Of a DNA stretch of 7,366 bases, positions 1-6,328 are shown piece by piece. The stretch spans positions 1 through 7,366 of the forward strand of contig JAUXNL010000003.1 of the NCBI GenBank assembly GCA_030684415.1. Direction: 5' to 3'. The notes below the pieces were generated by a model that saw only the letters and a list, made by a program, of their open reading frames with translations, was not told the origin of the DNA and searched no databases. A program made the position numbers and the translations under genes. The first letter of the stretch is position 1, and each line of letters opens with the position of its first letter. This stretch comes from Moraxellaceae bacterium. GTDB taxonomy: Bacteria > Pseudomonadota > Gammaproteobacteria > Pseudomonadales > Moraxellaceae.

Positions 1-78
<78 letters not shown>

Positions 79-1017
79 CTGGAGTACACCAGTGTCGGGT
101 CAGTGGTGTCTGACCAGCGTATTGAGGTGGCCTCGCGCCTGTCCGGTTATGTGCGCGAGATGCGGGTGCAGGAGGGGGATGCCGTGCGTGCCGGTCAGGT
201 GCTGGCACAGATAGAGGCCGCCGATGTGGACAGTGGCATTGCCCAGGCCCAGGCGCAGGCAACATCGGCCGATGCGGCCTACCGGGATGCAAAGATCGAT
301 CTTGAGCGCTACCAGACGCTGTACGAGAAGGGCAATGTCTCTGACAGCGAGATACGCAAGGTGCGTTTACGCAACGATGCCTTGCTGGAGACACTGAATC
401 AGGCGCGTGCCGCGCTGGCGTCGGCCAGGGCGCAGCGGGATTACGCGGAAATCCGTAGCCCCATCGACGGCATTGTCGTGGCACGCCTGCGCCATACCGG
501 TGATCTGGCGGTGCCGGGTGGCCCCTTGTTGACGCTGGAGTCCGGCCGGAATCTGGTGTTTGAGACCTTTGTCACGGAGCAGCAGATTGCCCGTATTGCC
601 ACCGGCAAGCCAGCCACCATCAGAATTGATGGTCTGGACGCGCCACTCAAGGGCAGGGTGCTTCGGGTCATCCAGTCGGCAGATCCGGTCACCCGCAGTT
701 ACCCGGTGCGGGTTGCGCTGCCCGGTGCCCGTGGTCTGATGCCCGGCATGTTTGGCCGCGTGGAGTTCGTGCTCGGCACGTCGCCGGTGCCGGTGATACC
801 GCTGCATATGCTGGTGGAGCGTGGCGGATTGCGGGGTGTGTTTGTCGTGGGCAGCAATGGTCTGGCGACATTCCGCTGGCTTCGTCTGGGGCGGGAGTGG
901 CCGGATCGCGTGGAGGTCACGGCTGGCCTGAGTGCCGGAGAGCATATCGTGGCACAGGCCGAGCCGGCGCTGCGTGAGGGTGATCGTATTGTGGCACTGG
1001 CGGATCGCACGCCATGA
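79..1017 (+). CDS. RND efflux periplasmic adaptor subunit (5'-truncated)
   Basis: Membrane-fusion (periplasmic adaptor) protein that links an inner-membrane RND pump to an outer-membrane channel. The frame is open from the end of the poly-C run; codons from 79 read LEYTSVGS before the GTG at 103, and this matches the family's usual lead-in to the first lipoyl half. The true start and signal peptide or lipid anchor are therefore missing, and 103 should not be taken as the start. About 313 codons remain of a usual 360-380. Counting from the GTG at 103: first lipoyl half about 7-45 (SGYVREMRVQEGD), alpha-helical hairpin about 43-115 rich in Ala, Gln and Arg, second lipoyl half about 117-146 (IRSPIDGIV), beta-barrel about 150-225 ending in GLMPGMFGRVEF, then a membrane-proximal domain to 304. 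The stop overlaps the permease start by 4 bp, so the two are one operon. Confidence 0.93.
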   Translation: MEYTSVGSVVSDQRIEVASRLSGYVREMRVQEGDAVRAGQVLAQIEAADVDSGIAQAQAQATSADAAYRDAKIDLERYQTLYEKGNVSDSEIRKVRLRNDALLETLNQARAALASARAQRDYAEIRSPIDGIVVARLRHTGDLAVPGGPLLTLESGRNLVFETFVTEQQIARIATGKPATIRIDGLDAPLKGRVLRVIQSADPVTRSYPVRVALPGARGLMPGMFGRVEFVLGTSPVPVIPLHMLVERGGLRGVFVVGSNGLATFRWLRLGREWPDRVEVTAGLSAGEHIVAQAEPALREGDRIVALADRTP

Positions 1018-4000
1018 GTCAGCGTCATCAACGTCCGGGCAAGCCGCTTGCCGAAAAATCCAGTATCGCCTCCATGCTGGCGGATGCCTTTGTCACCTCG
1101 CGTCTCACGGTAGCCTTCATTCTTGCCTGTATCCTGATCGGCAGCTGGGCCTTGCTGATTACGCCACGACAGGATAATCCGCGCATCGTTGTGCCCGCCG
1201 CCAACATTACGGTGGACTTGCCCGGTGCGACGCCAGCGGAGGTCGAGGCGCTGGTGATTCGTCCGCTGGAGGCGGCCATCAAGCAGGTACCCGGTGTTGA
1301 TGACGTTTTTTCCACGGCGCTGAACTCCAGGGCTGTGGTCTCGGTGGTGTTCAAGGCTGAGGAAAATCCGGAAACGGCACTGGTGCGCTTGAATGACCGT
1401 GTCGGTAGCCGGCGCGATCTCTTGCCACCGGATGCCTCCGCCCCGGTGATCCACAGTTCCAGCGTGGACGATGTGCCCATCGTCACGCTTACGCTGACCT
1501 CGGACCGCTACGATGACTATGCGCTAAAAAGATTGGCCGACCGCATGGCCGACGGGCTGCGCAGTCTTGACGATGTCGGCGCGATAGAGGTGCGGGGCGG
1601 TCGTGACCGCGAAATCCGCGTGGAGCTTGACCCGGATCGCATGCAGGCCTTTGGCATCACGCTGGACGTGGTACGGGCGATGCTGGCGGCCGGCAATGTC
1701 ACGGTTCCCCTAGGGGATGTGATGCGTCATGGCGTCCGCAATGAAGTCGTTCTCGACGGTTTTCTGGAGGGCGCTGAGGGCGTGCGGCATCTGGTGGTGG
1801 GGACTCATGCAGGGCGCTCTGTCCATCTGGGCGATGTAGCCACCATCGTCGACGGTCCGCCAGATGAGCGTAACCAACTTTCGCGGCTGGCCTTCGGGCC
1901 GGCCGATTCACGCTTTGGCCAGTCAAAAGATGCCGAGATGCCGGCGGTAACGGTGGCCATTGCGAAGCAGGCGAATGCCAATGCGGTGGTCGTTGCCCGG
2001 GATGTACTTGCGCGCGCCGAGGACATGCGGGCGGCCTTTGTGCCGGAGGGCGTTACCATCGTCACGACGCGTGATGATGGCGAGTTCGCCAATGACACCA
2101 TCAAAGGGCTGATCGAGCATCTGCTCATTGCCATTCTGGCCGTATTCTTTGTGGTGACGGCGTTTCTCGGTGTCCGCCAGGCCTTGATCGTCGGGCTGGC
2201 GATTCCCCTGGTATTGGCCCTTACCCTAGGCATGGTGTGGCTGGCCGGCTATAGCATCAACCGGGTCACGCTGTTCGGCCTGATCCTGGCGCTGGGCTTG
2301 CTGGTGGACGATGCCATCGTGGTTATTGAAAACATCCACCGCAACTATGATCTGCCTGGAGTGCACGATAAGCGTGCCGCAACAGTGCTGGCTACACGCG
2401 AAATCGGCAACCCAACCAATCTGGCCACGCTGGCAGTGATGCTGGTCTTTGCGTCACTGATGTCGGTTCCAGGTATGCACGGCCAGTATTTCTTCCCGAT
2501 TGCCTTCACGGTACCCGTGGCCATGGCGTCGTCCCTGCTGGTGGCCTACACGGTGGTGCCTTGGGCGGCGCTGCGGTGGTTGCCACTGGGCCATGCCGCG
2601 ACTTCCGGGCATGGAGATGACACCACGCATCATGGCGATGGGCCAACGGCTCTGGGGCGTCGCTTTCGCCAGATAGTGGCGCCGCTGATTGACCACTCCC
2701 ACCAGCGTCGGCGTGCCTTCATGGTGATCAGCTTGCTGCTGGCATTTTCTCTTTTGCAGCCGCTGTGGCAGTTCGTGCGTCCGGCCGGTGTCAATGGGCC
2801 GCAATCTTGGTTTGGCATCGAAATGGGCATGATGCCCAAGGACAGCAAGAATACCTTCAATGTCACAATTGATCTGCCGGAGGGATCGCCCATTGAGCAG
2901 ACGGATCGGGTGGCGCGCGAGATCGGCAGCCTACTGCGGCAGCGCCCGGAAATCAGCGCCTATCAGACCTGGCTGGGTGAATCGGGCATTATCGACTTCA
3001 ACAGCATGCTGCGCGGGTCGGGCAACAAGTCCGGGTCCTGGGTGGCGGAAATACGTGTCATGCTCAACGACCGCCGTAAGCGCGACACGAAATCACCGGC
3101 GATTGTGCATGAACTGCGTCCGGCCATCATGGCGGTGGCGGCCCGGTATCCGGGCACGACAGTACAGTTGGTGGAAGATCCGCCTGGGCCCCCGGTGCGC
3201 GGCAACCTGTTTGCTGAAATTTATGGGAAGGACCCGGCGCGCTTGCGGGAAATTTCGGCGCAGGTAGCCAGTGAGTTCCGCAAGACCTGGGATGTCGTCG
3301 AGGTGACCGATTCGGAGCCTGCCGATGTGGTGAGGCAGCGTCTTGTGGTGGATCGCGAAAAGGCGGCTCTGTCCGGGCTGACGACAGCGGAAGTGGCGAC
3401 CGCACTGCGCCGCTTGATTGATGGCGAATACCTTGGGCGCGCCCATATGACCGGTGAGTTGAATGCCGTGCCGATACGGCTGCAGATTCCGCGCCGTCAC
3501 CAAGTCGACGTGACAATATTGTCGCGTGCCTTTGTCACCAATGCCCAGGGGTGGCGAGTGCCGCTCTCCGAACTGGTGCGTGTTCAGAATACGGTTTCGG
3601 ATCGTCCTATCCAGCGCAAGAATGGCGAGCGTGTCAGCTATGTTGGTGGAGAGACGGATCGTATTCCACCACTCTACGCAGTACTGGATATGAACAAGCG
3701 CCTGGACGGCATGCGGCTGGCGGATGGCAGCCAGCTCACCACAGGCAATATGGGCCTGATGCCGGAGCAGGTGAGCACGATGCACGGCTACCGCCTGTTC
3801 TGGGATGGCCAGCAACGTCAGATGCTGGACACTTATCGCGACATGCTGCGTGCTCTGGCGGTGGCCATTACCTTGCTGTTTCTGGTGCTGGTGGCCTATT
3901 ACCAGTCGTTCAGCCTGCCGGCGGTTGCAATGATGGCGATTCCACTGGGCCTTGCCGGCGTGGCGCCGGGACACTGGATCATGCAGCAACAGTTCTCGGC

Positions 4001-4334
4001 GACCTCGATTGTTGGTGTGATCGCCTTGGCCGGGGTGGTGGTGCGTAACTCCTTGCTAATCATCGACTTCGTCCTGGAGTACCGCGACAAGGGGCGGCCT
4101 TTGCGTGAGGCTATTCTTGATGCCTGCGCGATACGCTTGCGGCCCATCATGCTGACGGCGCTGGCCATTGTGCTGGGCAGTGCCGTCATGCTCTCCGACA
4201 CCTTGTTCGTCGGTCTTGCCATTTCCCTGATCTTTGGCACGATTGCCGCCACTGTCCTGACCCTGATAGTGATCCCCGTCCTGCTTTACCTGCTCTTGCG
4301 GTGGAAGGAGCACAGGGCAGGCCAGCAAATATAG
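1014..4334 (+). CDS. RND efflux transporter permease subunit (AcrB/HAE-like)
   Basis: Proton-driven inner-membrane RND pump of 1106 residues (most relatives have 1020-1060). Visible layout: TM1 about 32-50, first periplasmic loop to about 365, TM2-TM6 about 367-515, TM7 about 566-587, second periplasmic loop to about 940, TM8-TM12 about 945-1095. TM4 carries the proton-relay pair Asp432-Asp433 in LLVDDAIVVIEN. The AcrB TM10 lysine is replaced by Arg1011 in GVVVRNSLLI. No CzcA-type heavy-metal signature was seen, so organic substrates are more likely than metal ions. The cytoplasmic TM6-TM7 loop (about 526-550) is unusually rich in His, Asp and Thr. The ATG at 1014 lies in an ATGA overlap with the adaptor stop and has no strong Shine-Dalgarno sequence of its own, which suggests translational coupling. 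Substrate cannot be assigned. Confidence 0.95.
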   Translation: MSQRHQRPGKPLAEKSSIASMLADAFVTSRLTVAFILACILIGSWALLITPRQDNPRIVVPAANITVDLPGATPAEVEALVIRPLEAAIKQVPGVDDVFSTALNSRAVVSVVFKAEENPETALVRLNDRVGSRRDLLPPDASAPVIHSSSVDDVPIVTLTLTSDRYDDYALKRLADRMADGLRSLDDVGAIEVRGGRDREIRVELDPDRMQAFGITLDVVRAMLAAGNVTVPLGDVMRHGVRNEVVLDGFLEGAEGVRHLVVGTHAGRSVHLGDVATIVDGPPDERNQLSRLAFGPADSRFGQSKDAEMPAVTVAIAKQANANAVVVARDVLARAEDMRAAFVPEGVTIVTTRDDGEFANDTIKGLIEHLLIAILAVFFVVTAFLGVRQALIVGLAIPLVLALTLGMVWLAGYSINRVTLFGLILALGLLVDDAIVVIENIHRNYDLPGVHDKRAATVLATREIGNPTNLATLAVMLVFASLMSVPGMHGQYFFPIAFTVPVAMASSLLVAYTVVPWAALRWLPLGHAATSGHGDDTTHHGDGPTALGRRFRQIVAPLIDHSHQRRRAFMVISLLLAFSLLQPLWQFVRPAGVNGPQSWFGIEMGMMPKDSKNTFNVTIDLPEGSPIEQTDRVAREIGSLLRQRPEISAYQTWLGESGIIDFNSMLRGSGNKSGSWVAEIRVMLNDRRKRDTKSPAIVHELRPAIMAVAARYPGTTVQLVEDPPGPPVRGNLFAEIYGKDPARLREISAQVASEFRKTWDVVEVTDSEPADVVRQRLVVDREKAALSGLTTAEVATALRRLIDGEYLGRAHMTGELNAVPIRLQIPRRHQVDVTILSRAFVTNAQGWRVPLSELVRVQNTVSDRPIQRKNGERVSYVGGETDRIPPLYAVLDMNKRLDGMRLADGSQLTTGNMGLMPEQVSTMHGYRLFWDGQQRQMLDTYRDMLRALAVAITLLFLVLVAYYQSFSLPAVAMMAIPLGLAGVAPGHWIMQQQFSATSIVGVIALAGVVVRNSLLIIDFVLEYRDKGRPLREAILDACAIRLRPIMLTALAIVLGSAVMLSDTLFVGLAISLIFGTIAATVLTLIVIPVLLYLLLRWKEHRAGQQI

Positions 4335-4379
4335 CGTTATCAAGAGGCGACCCGCTTCAGGGCTAAGCTGCTATATGTT

Positions 4380-4957
4380 TCCATCGATGCAACTTGCCTA
4401 ACTGATCCGACAAGTTGCACTTGGTTTTTGAGTCCGCCATGCCATACCACCATCAGCAAGGCATCAAGTGCAAGTTCCTTGATGATCTGTGACTGCATCG
4501 ACCATTAGATGACCCGACAATTAAAACAGATCAACGACAACGGCCAGATACAGCCAGCCTTCATGTGGGATATACGTAATATCAGTTAACCATGCCTCGT
4601 TAGGCGAATCAGTGCTGAACTGCCGCTGCAGTCGGTTACGTGACACTGTGTGAGCCGTTTCTGACTTATTCCGTGGCCGCCGATAGCCAACCTGGGCCTT
4701 CAGGCCTGCGCCACGAATCTGGCGACACACACGGTTCGGGCCACAAATTTCGCCATGCTCACGGAGATCACTGAATATCTTGCGATAGTCGTATACGCGG
4801 CCTGACTCAAGCCAGTGAGACGATCATCGCGCTTCGACCGATCAGATCGTGGTTCCAGCGAGTACGCATAAAAACCGCTGGGATGCACCTCCAGCAATGA
4901 GCACAGCCGGCGATAGTGGCCATTTGTGCTGTGCTCTTTGATAAAGGCGGGCCTCAC
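4380..4957 (-). pseudogene. IS3-family transposase orfB, frameshifted and truncated
   Basis: Remnant of the DDE transposase subunit. Reading from 4957 (GTG, overlapping the ancestral orfA stop by one base) the first frame gives the N-terminal helices with EVHPSGFYAY and RDDRLTG. Near 4803-4816 the frame shifts, and a second frame gives ESGRVYDYRKIFSDLREHGE, the tail NRVCRQIRG, then AWLTDITYI with the first catalytic Asp, up to VVVDLF and a stop at 4521. A third frame from about 4504 resumes with WSMQSQIIKELALDALL, as expected just after VVVDLF in this family. Beyond about 4415 only scraps (a TCGGATCAG-like piece where SDQG is expected) remain. The second Asp motif and the Glu helix are degraded or absent, so this is a dead gene. 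Confidence 0.88.
4388..4429 (+). terminator. Possible hairpin terminator after efflux operon
   Basis: A perfect 9-bp inverted repeat, TGCAACTTG (4388-4396) and CAAGTTGCA (4411-4419), encloses a 14-nt loop. Five bases later comes a run of five T (4425-4429). It begins 54 bp after the permease stop and is oriented to act on the + strand. The stem is only moderately GC-rich, the T run is short and offset, and the segment derives from a decayed transposase, so termination is a guess. A separate weak repeat, ATATAGC (4329-4335) with GCTATAT (4370-4376), brackets the gap just before it. Confidence 0.35.
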
Positions 4958-5233
4958 TAGGACTGACTGGCGAAATATGCCGCCATGGCTTTTTTAGGAG
5001 TCGCGCTCCTCTGTGACGTGCTTGAGTTCCTTCTGAGGCCGACGGATATCCACCTGCTTATCCGTTCTGGCCTGATGCTCAGCAGTGTAAGTGCTGTACT
5101 TCCTGACCCACGCATACAGGCTATGGGTTGCGACTCCCAGTCTGTCAGTCAATTGGGCAATGCTATGTCCTAGGTACATTACTTGTCGAATCGCTTCGAT
5201 CCCGAACTCTTCGGGATAACGTTTGCCGCTCAT
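4957..5233 (-). pseudogene. IS3-family transposase orfA (broken near its 3' end)
   Basis: orfA encodes the small helix-turn-helix DNA-binding protein of the transposase. It starts at the ATG at 5233-5231 with a good ribosome site (AGGAGTCT) and reads MSGKRYPEEF..., then a helix-turn-helix with IAQLTDRLGVATHSLYAWV, and a charged leucine-zipper-like end RRPQKELKHVTEERD. The frame then stops at 4994 (TCC TAA). Related proteins continue with a tail like ILKKAAAYFA. That tail is still present in another frame (AAYFASQS, then TAG at 4959-4957), so small deletions next to the A-run destroyed the end. The AAAAAAG heptamer at 4995-4989 is where IS3 elements normally carry out -1 frameshifting into orfB. 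The first 75 or so residues could still be made. Confidence 0.85.
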
Positions 5234-5248
5234 AGACTCCTATCTGAT

Positions 5249-5264
5249 AGCCATTTTTATGGCT
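5249..5264. repeat. Short hairpin in orfA leader
   Basis: AGCCAT (5249-5254) and ATGGCT (5259-5264) form a 6-bp stem with a TTTT loop, 16 bp upstream of the orfA start on the - strand. Several IS elements carry leader hairpins that limit transposase translation when read from outside. That role is inferred here from position alone. Confidence 0.45.
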
Positions 5265-5301
5265 GGGAGGCGTCTAGAGAATTGGTGGTGATTCACCTTG
5301 T

Positions 5302-5344
5302 GGCCATTAAAAACCGCAGTGGTTGGTGAGACTGCGAAATGGCC
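5302..5344. repeat. Composite inverted repeat upstream of hydrolase promoter
   Basis: Two nested inverted repeats: outer arms GGCCATT (5302-5308) and AATGGCC (5338-5344), inner arms CGCAGT (5315-5320) and ACTGCG (5331-5336), with a 10-base loop GGTTGGTGAG. The spacing between outer and inner arms is uneven (6 bases against 1), so in RNA it would be a bulged hairpin. It lies between the IS remnant and the promoter at 5371. No T run follows. The loop carries GGTTGGT, which is also the first part of the operator palindrome 59 bp downstream. It could be a structural element, an extra regulator site or chance. Confidence 0.5.
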
Positions 5345-5370
5345 TGAATGTTTGCGTCAGGCGAGACAGA

Positions 5371-5400
5371 TTGACATTTGGTTGGTCAACCAATTATGAT
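5371..5400 (+). promoter_or_regulatory. Sigma70-type promoter of the hydrolase/BtrH-like operon
   Basis: A perfect -35 hexamer TTGACA (5371-5376) is followed after 18 bp by TATGAT (5395-5400), one mismatch from TATAAT. A TTATGA reading with 17-bp spacing also works. Transcription would start near 5407, giving a leader of about 50 nt before the ATG at 5459. No other comparable promoter was seen between the IS remnant and this gene. With a perfect -35 the promoter should be strong when not repressed. Confidence 0.75.
5378..5393. promoter_or_regulatory. Palindromic operator between -35 and -10
   Basis: TTGGTTG, a GT spacer, then CAACCAA: a perfect 7-bp inverted repeat of 16 bp lying entirely inside the promoter spacer. 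A shorter overlapping palindrome TTGGT-CA-ACCAA is contained in it. This position is typical of operators for dimeric TetR- or GntR-type repressors that block RNA polymerase. The cognate regulator is not in the window, and I do not match the site to a named regulator with confidence. Confidence 0.75.
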
Positions 5401-5448
5401 TCAGAAATCATACTGGAAAAAAGATCTTTCAGGGCCCGAATCCATAAT

Positions 5449-5454
5449 GGAGAG
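5449..5454 (+). promoter_or_regulatory. Ribosome binding site fixing the hydrolase start
   Basis: GGAGAG ends 4 bases before the ATG at 5459 and supports that start. The in-frame ATG at 5447 partly overlaps this site and has no good site of its own. The TTG at 5378 lies inside the operator, upstream of the predicted transcription start, and can be excluded. Confidence 0.7.
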
Positions 5455-5458
5455 AATT

Positions 5459-6328
5459 ATGAATATGACGCCTATCCAGCCTCGCAAGGTTGTTTTTGAT
5501 GTTACGGCCGTTCCCCGCCACTGGAACGGTGGTGATCCGGTTCTGACCCGCTTTTTTGATGCGCTATCGGTACATTTTCCTGAGGGCGAGAGATTCTTTA
5601 TCCAGTCGGTTCGCAACTTTCAGGATCAGGTAAGGGATGAGCGTTTGCGTGACGATATTCGCCACTTTATCCGCCAGGAAGGCCAGCACGGCATAGTTCA
5701 TGACAGATTCAACCAGGTGATGGCCGGGCAGGGCGTTGATGTCGAGACGGCCACGGCTAATTTGCGCCGTTTTATTCGTGTCTCACAGAAATACCTTCCG
5801 AAAAAATATCAACTGGCGATGACTGCGGCCTTTGAGCACTTCACCGCGACCTTGGGCGAGGCCATGCTCAAGGAAGATTCCGATATGTTTCGGGACTCAG
5901 ATCCGGTAATGCGTGCCTTGTTCCTGTGGCATGGAGTGGAGGAAGTGGAACACAAAGCGGTGGCTTACGATCTTTATCAGACGGTGGCGGGCGGTGGGTA
6001 TGTGACGCGCGTATCGGCTTTGGTAGTCGGCACCCTGATGATTCATCTGGTGGTAGCGCCAGTGTTCTGGAATATGCTGAAGATGGATGGCGTGACCCGC
6101 CAACCCGGAGTGATACTGCGCGGTTTGAATCGCCTTTATGGTCGCCGAGGTATTCTTGTCCGCATGATGCCAGAGTTTCTTGACTGGTTCCGCCCCGGCT
6201 TTCATCCGTGGGAAACCGGGATGCCTGAGAAAGTCGCTGCTTGGCTTGATGAGTATGGTCGTCATGGGGATCCGATGCGAGCTTCTGCTGCTGTTTACGA
6301 CGGCAAGCCTCTGGAGGCGGCGGCTTGA
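5459..6328 (+). CDS. PF10118 ferritin-like predicted metal-dependent hydrolase
   Basis: A 289-residue protein of the 'predicted metal-dependent hydrolase' family (PF10118/COG3687), which resembles ferritin-like di-iron helical proteins; no general reaction is established for the family. Family features with start at 5459: an N-terminal RHWNGGDP segment, FPEGERFF near 40-47, and likely metal-binding helices with Glu74, His77 and His81 in RQEGQHGIVHD, Glu126 in FEHFTA, Glu134, and Glu161, Glu162, Glu164, His165 in HGVEEVEHKA. A hydrophobic stretch about 184-204 may touch the membrane; no signal peptide is seen. The length is normal for the family. The ATG at 5459 is chosen for its ribosome site. 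The stop shares a base with the next gene's ATG (TGATG), so the two are co-translated under the operator-controlled promoter. Assignment to the family is secure; the chemistry is not. Confidence 0.88.
   Translation: MNMTPIQPRKVVFDVTAVPRHWNGGDPVLTRFFDALSVHFPEGERFFIQSVRNFQDQVRDERLRDDIRHFIRQEGQHGIVHDRFNQVMAGQGVDVETATANLRRFIRVSQKYLPKKYQLAMTAAFEHFTATLGEAMLKEDSDMFRDSDPVMRALFLWHGVEEVEHKAVAYDLYQTVAGGGYVTRVSALVVGTLMIHLVVAPVFWNMLKMDGVTRQPGVILRGLNRLYGRRGILVRMMPEFLDWFRPGFHPWETGMPEKVAAWLDEYGRHGDPMRASAAVYDGKPLEAAA

Larger units (their letters stand above)
4370..5295 (-). mobile_element. Decayed IS3-family insertion sequence remnant
   Basis: This 1-kb stretch between two + strand operons carries, on the - strand, the orfA-orfB arrangement of an IS3-family element: a 79-codon helix-turn-helix orfA, then pieces of a DDE integrase orfB in changing frames. 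The orfA side keeps its leader with a GGAG-type ribosome site and a small hairpin. The orfB side loses the second catalytic Asp and the Glu region. I could not find a convincing pair of terminal inverted repeats or a target duplication, so both edges are approximate: the left-coordinate edge is where orfB similarity fades, the other is past the orfA leader near the odd palindrome GGTGATTCACC (5287-5297). The element cannot make an active transposase. Confidence 0.85.

Noticed and set aside
699..1454. A 251-codon open frame on the - strand across the adaptor-permease junction
   Set aside because: It is a shadow of two strongly supported + strand genes and shows no family motifs.
1707..1716. 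CCCCTAGGGG perfect palindrome inside the permease gene
   Set aside because: It is a short palindrome in conserved coding sequence with no repeat partner or regulatory context, so chance is enough.
3093..3989. A 298-codon open frame on the - strand inside the permease gene
   Set aside because: It is antisense to conserved RND sequence, its composition (His, Gln, Arg rich) is what high-GC genes give on the opposite strand, and it has no recognisable domain.
4329..4376. ATATAGC...GCTATAT inverted repeat around the permease stop as a terminator
   Set aside because: It has a 7-bp AT-rich stem with a 34-base loop and no adequate T run, so it is too weak to call.
4985..5173. A 62-codon + strand open frame in the IS region
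   Set aside because: It is antisense to orfA, whose helix-turn-helix protein is clearly recognisable on the - strand.
5287..5297. GGTGATTCACC palindrome as the IS terminal repeat
   Set aside because: No matching inverted copy was found at the other edge, so it is used only as an approximate boundary.
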